Assembly (NCBI GenBank): GCA_964567045.1
Contig: CAZMLE010000036.1
Location: 1-38,182 of the forward strand
Direction of reading: 5' to 3'
Source of the DNA: JAFNGF01 sp964567045
GTDB taxonomy: Bacteria; Planctomycetota; Phycisphaerae; Sedimentisphaerales; Anaerobacaceae
Length of the DNA stretch: 38,182 nucleotides
A program made the translations under genes and the position numbers. Numbering within the stretch: position 1 is the first letter of the stretch; each line of letters begins with the position of its first letter. This document shows positions 26,047 through 34,218 of this stretch, in pieces. The notes under the pieces are model-generated. The model had not been told where the DNA came from and did no database searches. It worked only from the letters and a program-made list of their open reading frames with translations.

Positions 26047-26336
26047 ATCGTCTCCTTCTAACGATAAGGTCACCTACTACCGTTGGAAACCCGAGTCGGC
26101 GCAAAATTGCGTTAAATCTATTTGAGATTCTAATGTTATTTGGCATTTGCTGGCTTGACATAAAAGACCCAGTCTTCGGATGAGGGACAGGTGATAGTGT
26201 TTTTGCCGGCGTAGATCATCCATTCTAAATGATATAAAGGATTTCTTTGAATTTAAATAGCCCAAAGCATAAGTTTTTAAGTACCCTCACTTTCAATAAT
26301 GTCTTTTTACATTACCGATTTCTCTATGCATGGCCG
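26047..26336. other. Intergenic stretch, left part of an 845-bp gap
   Basis: A/T-rich DNA upstream of the alpha/alpha-barrel gene. No gene is supported. It probably holds that gene's own promoter, since the next upstream gene on the strand ends 845 bp away, but no clear -35/-10 pair stands out. Confidence 0.4.
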
Positions 26337-26500
26337 GGTGTTCAGCAGGGAAAGCGACGCAAGGAGCGGCGGGTGAACCCGTCTCGTTGCTTCAAACTGC
26401 TTGCTGAATGCGGGAAAACCGCACGTCCGGTTTGATTAGCGCGATGTGGGAACAGAACATGGAGAAACTATTGAGGCAACGACAGACACTACGGAGACCA
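26337..26500 (+). mobile_element. Group II intron 3'-end relic (domain V/VI-like)
   Basis: The stretch GCTGAATGCGGGAAAACC then GCACGTCCGGTTTGAT (26403-26436) has the form of group II intron domain V: a TGCGG/CCGCA stem capped by a GAAA-type loop, a two-base bulge and the CGTCCGGTT 3' strand. It is followed by TTAGCGCGATGTGGGAACAG, as after domain V in bacterial introns. The 5' strand has drifted from the usual GAGCCGGA. The preceding GCGGCGGGTGAACCCGTCTC is also typical of sequence just upstream. No reverse transcriptase/maturase is present, so this is a dead 3' fragment. The identification is from memory of the family. Confidence 0.5.
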
Positions 26501-26652
26501 CCAGGAAAGCGAGCGGCAAGAGCGATGTGCGGCAATGTGTCATTTGGAATTTCCTATTTGGCATCCTTTTCGCTTCAATCCTGCAGTTTGACTGACCTAT
26601 AATACCAAACTTTTGCCAAAAGTGTAGGTCTTCACGCTGTCTTCTGGCCATA

Positions 26653-26687
26653 TCCGCCTTCGCGGGGGACGAAACCGCTTCGGCGGA
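26653..26687. repeat. TCCGCC..GGCGGA hairpin with nested GCGG/CCGC arms
   Basis: Outer arms TCCGCC (26653-26658) and GGCGGA (26682-26687) and inner arms GCGG/CCGC are separated by matching three-base TTC/TTC sides. It lies alone in non-coding DNA between the intron relic and the DUF1080-PHP gene end. Confidence 0.45.
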
Positions 26688-26891
26688 GGACTCTGGGCAC
26701 CAAGGTCCATCTGGAATGCTGTCAATCAGCCTGGGCTCACATCTGGACAACAAGGACTTCATCGGGAGTTTTCTGTTCCCGCCAAAAGATTCATTTTGTC
26801 ATTTCCTTCCCTGTGCATTTCAACTCTGATCCGTGTCGAATCGAAGCACAGCAAAACGATGGCACTGATTACCGTAATCTTCCAGACACGC

Positions 26892-28304
26892 TTAGCGGGA
26901 AACTCGCCGGGTCTGGATCGGCTTCATACCTTCGGGCTTCCGCGTGAACATATCCTTTGCTGTGAGCTCGCATTCCCTCGCCATTCGACGGCAATACTCA
27001 AGATGACCTAATTCGCTGCCCCCATTGTTTGTGCCAAACGAGAATTTTACGCCTGCCTTTTTGGCTCTCTTTATGAATGCCGGGCTGGGAATAAGAAATT
27101 GGGCGTTGATTTCTATAGCCACATCATTCTTGACGGCGGCACTGATAACTTTATCCATTCGCTCTTCCGTCCACAGGGCATCGTATTCTGCACCTAAGGT
27201 GGCAGGCAGAAAAGTAGGGTTGGCATAGATATCAATCGGCTCATTGTTCAGAATCGACACAATCTGATTAACGTACATATCCATAAAATCCTCCTTGTTG
27301 TCGATCTGGACCTCATCTTGAATCCAGAGCCGTATCCGCTTACCTCGTTTGTCGGTGAAGGTCATAGCGTCCGTGAACACATAATCGAACCTGGCAATCA
27401 TATCCTTCGAGAAAAGCTCCAGCCATTCACGCCCTTCTGCCTGCATGCCCCTGTAAACAGGCTGGCCCTGCAGAAGGCCCAGGAACCGCTGCAGTCCTTG
27501 GTCATCGGTCACTGGAAAGCCAAGTCCACAATTCTCGGCGATGCCGAACTCTACCTGCCGTTGCCCTGCATTTTGAATGGCTTGCTCTAACGTCAAGCCG
27601 CCCTTAAGATGCACGTGGTAGTCAACCATGGGGAAATTAGGCCTTGGCAGCGGCCTGACCATAATATTTTTGTAATACACCGTGCTTGCCGGATCATGTC
27701 CCTGTAGGGCAAACGTGCCGCTGGGCAGCTTTTGGTCGGTGTTACTTCGTACGACCTGTTCCGGCTCGGTATACTCGTTGACAACTCTGTTGTTGACCTT
27801 GATAGTAATATGTCTGCCGTCAACTATAATGTGCACAGTAAACCACTCATTGTCTCTGGCTGGAGAGTCACGAACATCCTTTACACCGTATAGGCTGGCC
27901 GTCTTTCTCCAATCACTATGCGTATTGTTCACTTGGACTTCGTAACCCTTGGTGGGCCAACCTGCTTGTTGATATTGAGTATGAAAGTATACTCCCGAAT
28001 TGGAGCCAGGTTTGGTCATTACGTCCGCCCTGAATTCGAAATCCCTGAAATTTGCATCCTCAACCGGCCCAACGTAGAATAAGTGACTCCTCGGCCCGCC
28101 AGCCACAATCATGCCATCCTGCACACTGAATGTTCCTTGGTTCTCGCTGCCTTTCCAGCCAGTAAGTGTTTGGCCATCAAATAGGGAAACCCATCCTTGA
28201 TCGCTCGGTGGCACGGGCTTCCAGCCCGTGAGTTCACGGTCAGGATGGCCGTGCCACGAAGCCAAACACCCAACCAGAACCGCGCACACTGCCCTTAGCA
28301 ACAT
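26892..28304 (-). CDS. Exported DUF1080 (3-keto-glycoside lyase/hydrolase) domain fused to a PHP-like domain
   Basis: A 470-residue protein starting at ATG 28304, where AGGAGG stands six bases upstream; the longer open frame lacks such a site. Signal peptide MLLRAVCAVLVGCLAS. Residues about 38-225 are a DUF1080/3-keto-disaccharide hydrolase domain (WVSLFDGQTLTGWKG, SNSGVYFHTQYQ, NEWFTVHIIVDGRHITIKVN). Residues about 228-455 resemble a PHP metallohydrolase (VDYHVHLKGG, VAIEINAQFL), but the usual GSDAH-like motif reads FGTNNG, so metal binding may be reduced. DUF1080 proteins cleave glycosides pre-oxidised at C3, matching the nearby Gfo/Idh gene. A repeat encodes WHGHPDRELTGWKPVP right after the signal peptide. 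Confidence 0.85.
   Translation of the reverse strand: MLLRAVCAVLVGCLASWHGHPDRELTGWKPVPPSDQGWVSLFDGQTLTGWKGSENQGTFSVQDGMIVAGGPRSHLFYVGPVEDANFRDFEFRADVMTKPGSNSGVYFHTQYQQAGWPTKGYEVQVNNTHSDWRKTASLYGVKDVRDSPARDNEWFTVHIIVDGRHITIKVNNRVVNEYTEPEQVVRSNTDQKLPSGTFALQGHDPASTVYYKNIMVRPLPRPNFPMVDYHVHLKGGLTLEQAIQNAGQRQVEFGIAENCGLGFPVTDDQGLQRFLGLLQGQPVYRGMQAEGREWLELFSKDMIARFDYVFTDAMTFTDKRGKRIRLWIQDEVQIDNKEDFMDMYVNQIVSILNNEPIDIYANPTFLPATLGAEYDALWTEERMDKVISAAVKNDVAIEINAQFLIPSPAFIKRAKKAGVKFSFGTNNGGSELGHLEYCRRMARECELTAKDMFTRKPEGMKPIQTRRVSR
28206..28260. repeat. Nested palindromic repeat (GTGGCACGGGCTTCCAGCCCGTG) in frame after the signal peptide
   Basis: CACGGGCT-TCC-AGCCCGTG is a perfect 8-bp hairpin (28212-28230) inside outer arms GTGGCACGG (28208-28216) and CCGTGCCAC (28249-28257). 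On the minus strand it encodes WHGHPDRELTGWKPVP. This repeat type is familiar from Verrucomicrobia and Planctomycetes genomes (from memory). Confidence 0.65.
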
Positions 28305-28376
28305 TTCATACCTCCTATGAATGTCGTGTACAGCAACACTAAGAAGAGGAACTTCCAGGAAGCCATCCAACATCCC

Positions 28377-29171
28377 TCAGCCTACATTGTCGCCTAATGC
28401 TCTTCGAATCATCTTGAGGTCCTTACTCAAACCCTGAGCCACATAGAGGACATCCGCATGCTGGATAAGTAAGTTGTAGCCAAGCTTGATCCAATCGATG
28501 GCCAGTGAAGTCGGGCCACAACCCATGAAATGTATGCCACAGATAAGGCCTTTGGAAGTTGCACTGTCCGCTATCGTCCTCAGAGCTTCGGTAAATTTGC
28601 GGTGTTCGTACTGCTCTGGTATTCCGAGTGAGCAAGACAAATCGTGTGGGCCGACTAATATGCCATCCAGTGCGGGTGTGGAAAGAATGGCATCCAGATT
28701 CTCGATAGCTGGCCAACTTTCGATGTTGACAAGCAGGAGATTGTTGGCATTGTAATTGCGCAAGTAATCCCTCAATTCAGCTTGAGGCAATTCAGTGCCA
28801 CTAAGCATATCATCCAATTTCTTGCCCTTGACCGGTCTCAGTTTCACGGCCCCTATGACGTCACGCACCTGCTTGGCAGTCTCGACATAAGGTACGACAA
28901 CACCAGCCGCTCCGCTGTCAATTGCTCGGGCTGCCTGGCACGGATCCGCCGATGGAATACGAACGAGCGGCGCCATATTGCAGGCCGCGTAGACCCTACA
29001 CATTTGTGACACCGTTTCGGCGTTTAGAGGGATATGTTCGGTGTCAATAAAAACGAAGTCGATTCCTGTTTTTGCTATGTGTATTGGCCAGTTCGAAGCC
29101 ATCGAGGTGATAAGCGTCCCATATACTCTACCGCCCCTCGCGATGGTGTCTTTAATCTGCTTGGCATTCAT
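28377..29171 (-). CDS. HpcH/HpaI family aldolase (2-keto-3-deoxy sugar acid aldolase-like)
   Basis: A 264-residue class II aldolase of the HpcH/HpaI/citrate-lyase-beta family, close to the usual 250-270. Diagnostic segments: GTLITSMASNWPIHIAKTG at the N-terminus, FVFIDTEHIPLN (metal-ligand E/D region), PLVRIPSADPCQAARAIDSG (the RxP-x(n)-A-R-x-D motif), GAAGVVVPYVETA and ILVGPHDLSCSLGIP. The family makes pyruvate plus an aldehyde from 2-keto-3-deoxy (often 4-hydroxy) acids. No signal peptide, so cytoplasmic. It stops 72 bp before the DUF1080-PHP start, with which it is probably cotranscribed. Pyruvate from this step would feed the PFOR encoded at 6.4 kb (inference). Confidence 0.88.
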   Translation of the reverse strand: MNAKQIKDTIARGGRVYGTLITSMASNWPIHIAKTGIDFVFIDTEHIPLNAETVSQMCRVYAACNMAPLVRIPSADPCQAARAIDSGAAGVVVPYVETAKQVRDVIGAVKLRPVKGKKLDDMLSGTELPQAELRDYLRNYNANNLLLVNIESWPAIENLDAILSTPALDGILVGPHDLSCSLGIPEQYEHRKFTEALRTIADSATSKGLICGIHFMGCGPTSLAIDWIKLGYNLLIQHADVLYVAQGLSKDLKMIRRALGDNVG

Positions 29172-29358
29172 ATCTGGCCATCCCTATTGTATCATCAGCG
29201 TTGTTCTTATTGATCGCACGAACCCAATATTACGAATAAATGTTCCGGCACGATATTTTAGCTTGGTGGGCGCATCATGCAAGCCTGTCTCGAAAGTCTG
29301 CCAGGACCCCTAAACTGTTTTTGTCTGCGGCATTATCTCTGTTTCGTACGCCCAGGAT

Positions 29359-29370
29359 CGATTATAATCG
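29359..29370 (+). promoter_or_regulatory. Palindrome CGATTATAATCG over a candidate -10 element
   Basis: A perfect 12-bp palindrome containing TATAAT (29363-29368), about 35 bp before the glycoside hydrolase start and in the 233-bp divergent gap with the aldolase gene. A repressor bound here would cover the -10. The -35 is not clear. Confidence 0.35.
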
Positions 29371-29404
29371 TGATGTGATGCATAACCTGAGGAGTTATCA
29401 TTAA

Positions 29405-31825
29405 ATGCACAATCTCACGTGTGTCTTATCACGTGCTTCGGGCGTCAGTTTTAGGTTCGTGCATGTCATTTGGATGTGCTCTTTCCTTGCAGCTCTGAGT
29501 GTGCAATCCACCAAAGCTCAAAGCATTGACTTAAAAGAAACCGTAATTCTGATCGCCAAGAAACCACATTCTAAAACAGAGGATGTTGCCGCTGAAATGT
29601 TACGGGAGGAAGTACAGAAACGTACGGGATTGAGGTGGCAGATCTCAAGCAAATACGATACTGGAAAACCTGCGATTGCAATTGCTACTTGTGCTACAAA
29701 TAAGCTTGCTGATTTGGAGGTCCCACGCCGCGACTGCCAAGATCTGCCCGAATTCAAGCCGGAGGGGTACCGCATTTGTGTGGAGCAACGCAGGCGAGGT
29801 GAATCTTTGGTTTGGATCGTTGGCGCTGACGCCAGAAGCGTACTCTTTGGTGTAGGACACCTGTTGAGACTGCTGGATTGGGGCCCCGGCAGCGCTTCTT
29901 TGGCCAAGACAACAGATATTGCCGCCTCGCCAGCATACCCCATCCGCGGTCATCAACTGGGCTACCGTGCTCGAGCCAACTCCTACGATGCCTGGAATGC
30001 CTCCACGTATGAACAATATATTCGTGATCTTATCATCTTTGGAACAAATTGCATTGAGAACATCCCATTTCAGGATGAACAATCAAGTCCGCATATGACT
30101 GTTCCGCGTGAGGAGATGAACAGGCTTCTGAGCAAAATATGCGACCGCTATGACCTTGATTACTGGGTCTGGACGCCAGTGGTATTTGACCTCAATGATC
30201 AATCAAAACGCGTGGCTGAACTCAGAAGGCATGAGTCGCTTTATAGAGCTTGCCCGAGGTTAAATGCCGTCTTTGTGCCGGGCGGGGATCCTGGCATGAA
30301 TCACCCCCAGCTATTACTTCCATTTCTTAAGGACATCGGTGAGCGGCTAATTGCTCAGCATCCTGATGCGCGGGTGTGGCTTTCACTTCAAGGCTTTAGC
30401 GATGAGCAGGTTGAGTACGTCTATTCCTATATCAACAAACACAAACCGGATTGGCTGGGGGGATTGGTAGCAGGGCCATCGAGTCCACCAATTCCGGAGA
30501 CACGCCAGCGCCTTGCTAAAAAGTATAGATTGCGCCATTATCCCGATATCACCCACACCGTGCGCTGTCAGTATCCCGTTCCCTGGTGGGATCCAGCGTT
30601 CAGCCTGACCTTGGGTCGGGAGTGCCCAAATCCCCGGCCGGTGTATTATGCACTCATCCACAACTGGCTAGCGCCTTATACGGATGGCTTCATCACCTAT
30701 TCAGATGGGATTCACGATGATGTGAACAAGGTGATTTGGAGTGCTCGTGGCTGGGACCGGGAGGTTGACGTGCGAGAAGTGCTAAGGGATTATGCGCGCG
30801 TATTCTTTCGACCCGATTTGGCAGAATCGGTCGCAGACGGCATCCTGGCTCTTGAGAAAAACTGGGATGGCCCTTTATCAGAGAATGGCGCTGTGGAAAG
30901 CACGCTTTGCTACTGGCGTACCCTGGAAACCAATGCACCGGAGTTGAAGGATAACTGGCGGTGGCAATTGTGTCTCCTTAGGAGCACTTACGATGCCTAC
31001 ACACGACGGCGGCTCCTGTACGAGACAGAACTTGAAAAAGAAGCCAATGCTGCTCTTGCCAAGGCACCCGACGTTGGTGCGGACAAGGCTATGGAAGATG
31101 CCCAGTCTATCCTATGTCGAGCGGTTACAGAACCGGCTGCGCCTGAATTACGCCAGCGTGTTGCCAGACTGTGCGACGCTCTGTTTAAGAGTATCGGACT
31201 GCAGACAAGCGTCAAAAAATACCAGGCCAGCGGGCCCGAACGCGGCGCGATTCTGGATTATGTTGATTACCCGTTGAATAACCGCTGGTGGCTGGAGGAC
31301 GAATTTGAAAAAATTCATGCAACGGATTCCGAGGGTGAGAAGCTAAGGCGGCTGAAAGAAATCTGTGCGTGGGAGAATCCGGGGGCAGGTAGCTTTTACG
31401 ACGATGTGGGTAATATAGCGAAATCCCCCCATGTGGTACGCGGAGAAGGATGGCAGACGGATCCCCTCATGACCAGAAATCCTAATCCGGGTTATTGGTG
31501 GTGGGATGATGGCTTCAGCCGTAAGCGGTTGTCTTGGCAGGTCAGTATGGACTGGCCAATTGCTGTAAGATATGACCAGATTGATCCAAATGCCAACTAT
31601 GTGGTTCGTATTACAGGTTACGGCGATGCTTTGACGAGGATCAACCAAGTGCGGGTCGAGCCAACATCTTACGGCAAGGGAATCGGCGAGCTTAAAGAGT
31701 ATCACGTCCCGCGAGAGGCGGTGCAAAGTGGTAAGCTTGTCATCACCTGGGATCAGCCAGACGAAGCTCATCTGAACTGGCGCGAGCAATCCCGAATCAC
31801 CGAGATCTGGCTTCTTAAGAAATAA
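29405..31825 (+). CDS. Secreted glycoside hydrolase with alpha-glucuronidase (GH67)-type N-terminal domain
   Basis: An 806-residue exported protein. The start has GAGGAG at 29389-29394. A signal-like segment (IWMCSFLAALSVQSTKAQS) ends near residue 39. Residues about 42-180 form the alpha/beta N-terminal domain shared by GH67/GH20-type enzymes (ILIAKKPHSKTEDVAAEMLR, WIVGADARSVLFGVGHLLRL). A TIM-barrel-like part (about 185-450) has ASPAYPIRGHQLGYR, VWTPVVFDLN, AVFVPGGDPG, VWLSLQGFSDEQ and DITHTVRCQYPVPWWDPAF. The C-terminal part is helical, then a beta domain (YVVRITGYGD, LVITWDQPDEAHLNW). I cannot assign the catalytic pair. Removal of uronic or amino sugars is a family-based guess. It diverges from the aldolase gene. 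Confidence 0.72.
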   Translation: MHNLTCVLSRASGVSFRFVHVIWMCSFLAALSVQSTKAQSIDLKETVILIAKKPHSKTEDVAAEMLREEVQKRTGLRWQISSKYDTGKPAIAIATCATNKLADLEVPRRDCQDLPEFKPEGYRICVEQRRRGESLVWIVGADARSVLFGVGHLLRLLDWGPGSASLAKTTDIAASPAYPIRGHQLGYRARANSYDAWNASTYEQYIRDLIIFGTNCIENIPFQDEQSSPHMTVPREEMNRLLSKICDRYDLDYWVWTPVVFDLNDQSKRVAELRRHESLYRACPRLNAVFVPGGDPGMNHPQLLLPFLKDIGERLIAQHPDARVWLSLQGFSDEQVEYVYSYINKHKPDWLGGLVAGPSSPPIPETRQRLAKKYRLRHYPDITHTVRCQYPVPWWDPAFSLTLGRECPNPRPVYYALIHNWLAPYTDGFITYSDGIHDDVNKVIWSARGWDREVDVREVLRDYARVFFRPDLAESVADGILALEKNWDGPLSENGAVESTLCYWRTLETNAPELKDNWRWQLCLLRSTYDAYTRRRLLYETELEKEANAALAKAPDVGADKAMEDAQSILCRAVTEPAAPELRQRVARLCDALFKSIGLQTSVKKYQASGPERGAILDYVDYPLNNRWWLEDEFEKIHATDSEGEKLRRLKEICAWENPGAGSFYDDVGNIAKSPHVVRGEGWQTDPLMTRNPNPGYWWWDDGFSRKRLSWQVSMDWPIAVRYDQIDPNANYVVRITGYGDALTRINQVRVEPTSYGKGIGELKEYHVPREAVQSGKLVITWDQPDEAHLNWREQSRITEIWLLKK

Positions 31826-32129
31826 GGGTTGTGGAAAACACCTCTGCCGAGCCGGAAGTCATTCGTGTCGCCGACAAAGAAGGTGACAGGCCTACTTCAA
31901 ATAGTCAGCAAAGAAACAGAACGAGAATAGGAGAAACTTGCAACAAGCAGTAGACCCGCCTTTGCTTCAGCTGAACCCGACTTTCCAAAAGAATCCGTGT
32001 TCTCCCCTCACCATCACCATCGCCATCACCACCGCCGCACCCAAGCCTCCTAGTGGAAGGTACGTTGCCTCAGCATCACCGCAACCAAGCCGAGCAGACG
32101 GAGGAGGTAGGTCACCTGGACGATTGCCG
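31826..32129. other. Intergenic stretch with CATCAC/CGCCAT low-complexity DNA
   Basis: About 300 bp between two convergent genes. It contains a CCATCACCATCGCCATCACC-type simple repeat (about 32007-32037) and GAGCAGACGGAGGAGGTAGG. Open frames on both strands are short and of biased composition, so I call no gene. No hairpin followed by T-run was found for the upstream gene. Confidence 0.5.
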
Positions 32130-32858
32130 TTACTTTGATATTGAGTACCCGCCGTCAATGACGATAGTTTCCCCTGTTATGTAATCCGATGTTTCGCTGA
32201 GCAGAAATAGTATCGCATCAGCAATATTCTCCGGCTTTGCGATTCTCCCAAGAGGTATTGACTTTTCATACTTAGTCCGGACCTCCGCATTACTGAACCT
32301 CTCCTCGGTTATGCCGGTAAAAGTAGCTCCTGGCGCCACAGAATTGACCTGTATGTTGAATGGGGCAAGATCCAACGCCATCGCGGAGGTTAAGGCTACA
32401 ACCCCTCCCTTCGAAGCAGAATAGTCAGCCATGTTTGGTCCAAAGATTCTCGAGCGTATGCAACTGGTGTTTACGATTTTACCCTTCTTGTTCTTCATCA
32501 TTTTTTGGGAAACGTACTTTGAACAAAGAAAAGTTCCTCTCAAGTTTACTGAAATAACCCTTTCCCACTCATCTACACTCGTGTCGTAAAACGGCTTATA
32601 GTTGGAGGATATACCTGCACAATTTACAAGTGCGTCTATCCTCCCAAAATTCTCTTCGACATCGTCCACTGCCGCTTTGGTGCCGTCATCGTCTACAACA
32701 TCCACCAAGTAAGGTTTGAAATTCTTATGGGTAACTCTACTAAGCTTTACGTCAAACCCGGCCACCTTAGCACCAAGTTCTAATAGTTTTTTAGCGCAGC
32801 TTTCTCCGATCCCTGAACTTGCGCCTGTGACCACCACTACGTCATTTTTAAAATTCAT
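32130..32858 (-). CDS. Short-chain dehydrogenase/reductase (SDR)
   Basis: A 242-residue classical SDR. It has TGASSGIGESCAKKLLELGA (cofactor motif TGxxxGIG, residues 11-17), NCAG, and the catalytic YSASK (Tyr and Lys four apart), followed by NSVAPGATFTGI. The D at the end of the second strand (VAGFDVKLS) suggests NAD rather than NADP. GGGAGG precedes the ATG. Substrate unknown: such enzymes act on sugars, alcohols or 3-oxoacyl groups. It follows the methyltransferase-like gene by 10 bp, so the two are probably an operon, and both look less G/C-rich by eye than the flanking sugar genes, which hints at separate origin. Confidence 0.88.
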   Translation of the reverse strand: MNFKNDVVVVTGASSGIGESCAKKLLELGAKVAGFDVKLSRVTHKNFKPYLVDVVDDDGTKAAVDDVEENFGRIDALVNCAGISSNYKPFYDTSVDEWERVISVNLRGTFLCSKYVSQKMMKNKKGKIVNTSCIRSRIFGPNMADYSASKGGVVALTSAMALDLAPFNIQVNSVAPGATFTGITEERFSNAEVRTKYEKSIPLGRIAKPENIADAILFLLSETSDYITGETIVIDGGYSISK

Positions 32859-32868
32859 TCTTGCCTCC

Positions 32869-33624
32869 CTATTTGCGTGCTTTCACCTGGATACTAATGA
32901 TTTTTCCCTTAAGCCGATCATCTCTCTCAGACATATAAAAAAGATTCTCGGAAGCAATGCTAACATCCCGGAATCCTACTTTACGAATCGAGTTCAAATA
33001 CTGTTGCTTTCCAAGGGCTGTAGCAAGCCACTGTCCCCACACTTTGTCCTGAAATATATCTTCAGAGAATTGTCCCTGGACTACTAAATCTGATATAAGC
33101 ATCCTGCCATCGGGCTTCAAAACCCTGAATACCTCTTTGAAGGCGGCCAATTTATCCGGACAATGATTGATGACACAATTACTTATGGCTACATCGATAG
33201 ATTGGTCTGCCACGGGTAAGTTTTCTAACGCCCCGAGCCTGAACTCTACATTTTTGTACTTGCCCTCCTTAGCGATATCTTGCGCTTTTTCAACCATCTC
33301 AGGGGTCATATCGACACCAATAACCTTCCCTGTCCGCCCGACCTTTTGGGCTGCAAGAAACGCATCCAAACCTGCTCCGCAACCAATGTCCAAAACCATC
33401 TCGCCCTGTCTTAGTTCTGCCATCGCTGTGGGGTTACCACACCCTAAGCTCATAACCGCTCCCTCTGGTACGCTTCTGATTTCCTGCTGTGAATATCCAA
33501 TCGACCTTGCATAAGCAACTGGATCAGAAGAGGTCGTCTGGCCTGAACAATAGGAGTCTCCTTCTTGCGCAATCTTCGCATATTGCTCTTTCATAGACTC
33601 CTTGATATCCCTTTCATTTTTCAT
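32869..33624 (-). CDS. Arsenite methyltransferase-like SAM-dependent methyltransferase lacking one conserved cysteine
   Basis: A 251-residue class I methyltransferase. SLGCGNPTAMAEL and VLDIGCGAGLDAFLAA (SAM motif I), VIGVDMTPEMVEKA and AISNCVINHCPDK are the pattern of ArsM/AS3MT proteins. C26, C62 and C150 match AS3MT Cys32, Cys61 and Cys156. The fourth, Cys206 (WGECLGGAL in human), is replaced by Trp: the chain reads WGQWLATAL. Two-cysteine members exist, but arsenite methylation is then less certain; methylation of another thiophilic or small substrate is possible. No arsR or ars transport gene is nearby. It is followed 10 bp later by the SDR gene. Confidence 0.75.
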   Translation of the reverse strand: MKNERDIKESMKEQYAKIAQEGDSYCSGQTTSSDPVAYARSIGYSQQEIRSVPEGAVMSLGCGNPTAMAELRQGEMVLDIGCGAGLDAFLAAQKVGRTGKVIGVDMTPEMVEKAQDIAKEGKYKNVEFRLGALENLPVADQSIDVAISNCVINHCPDKLAAFKEVFRVLKPDGRMLISDLVVQGQFSEDIFQDKVWGQWLATALGKQQYLNSIRKVGFRDVSIASENLFYMSERDDRLKGKIISIQVKARK

Positions 33625-33707
33625 AATGAATCGACCTTCAATATCTCTATGGGGTTACCATCCGTCTACTAAGGTCCGGCTGCCCGTTTTCATTGCCATT
33701 TCAGATA

Positions 33708-34145
33708 TTAACTGTCACCTTCGCGATACCACCCAAAGTGTGCTGGTTCAAAATTCAAAACATCTTTGAACACATACGCTCGTTCTATCGTCTCACTGTC
33801 TAACAACTTGCCCTTTTTGCCTTCCCGCCAGTTTTTGCGATCTACCACACCTATTACCAGATAATCATTCCCTATGATCTCAGGCCTGGATTCTTCAAAA
33901 CTGGCTGACATTAGTGACTCTACATCGGCTTTTTTTGCAATTATCAAATCGCAGCCCGGACAATACCGGCATTGCTTGTTCAAAAGCAAGAGTTGACGTG
34001 GTTCGATATGGATAACCAGTGGAAATCTGCGCACTTTTGTCTTGCTCTCACATTTCGGGCACTTGGTGAAAGCAGCGTCTTCATAGGGATTCAGGAAAAA
34101 GTAGTGCCTTCTTCTTTCAGGTTCTATGCTGTCGAGTTTGGTCAT
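33708..34145 (-). CDS. Zinc-ribbon-like protein of unknown function
   Basis: I chose ATG 34145 (MTKLDSIEPERRRHYFF, 145 residues); a GTG at 34187 would also be in frame but has no ribosome site and would overlap the candidate promoter. Two cysteine pairs, CPKC and CRYCPGC, are about 45 residues apart, as in a zinc ribbon. The segments HIEPRQLLLLNK and YVFKDVLNFEPAHFGW suggest a small folded domain. I do not recognise the family. Some relatives of this type sit beside mobile or accessory DNA. It is 83 bp upstream of the methyltransferase gene on the same strand. Confidence 0.6.
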   Translation of the reverse strand: MTKLDSIEPERRRHYFFLNPYEDAAFTKCPKCESKTKVRRFPLVIHIEPRQLLLLNKQCRYCPGCDLIIAKKADVESLMSASFEESRPEIIGNDYLVIGVVDRKNWREGKKGKLLDSETIERAYVFKDVLNFEPAHFGWYREGDS

Positions 34146-34189
34146 GCTTCCTGCTGCCAAACCATTAACAATATTTTTGGGCGTCACAG

Positions 34190-34218
34190 ATGAGATATCA
34201 TTATATTGTTGCTGTCAA
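34190..34218 (-). promoter_or_regulatory. Candidate promoter of the zinc-ribbon gene
   Basis: On the minus strand TTGACA (34218-34213) is a perfect -35, followed after 17 bases by TCTCAT (34195-34190, 4 of 6 to the -10 consensus). It leaves about a 40-base leader to ATG 34145. A TATAAT at 34205-34200 is too close to that -35. Confidence 0.28.

Noticed and set aside
28305..28373. Upstream extension of the DUF1080-PHP gene
   Set aside because: The strong AGGAGG site and signal peptide support the start at 28304; the extension lacks a ribosome site and would bury the signal peptide.
32007..32037. CRISPR-like short repetition
   Set aside because: The repetition is a hexamer-like simple repeat without spacers; no array of direct repeats with unique spacers was seen anywhere in the window.
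31938..32158. Short open frames on both strands with Gly/Val or Pro/Thr-rich products
   Set aside because: They arise from the CATCAC/CGCCAT simple repeat and have biased composition; no ribosome site.
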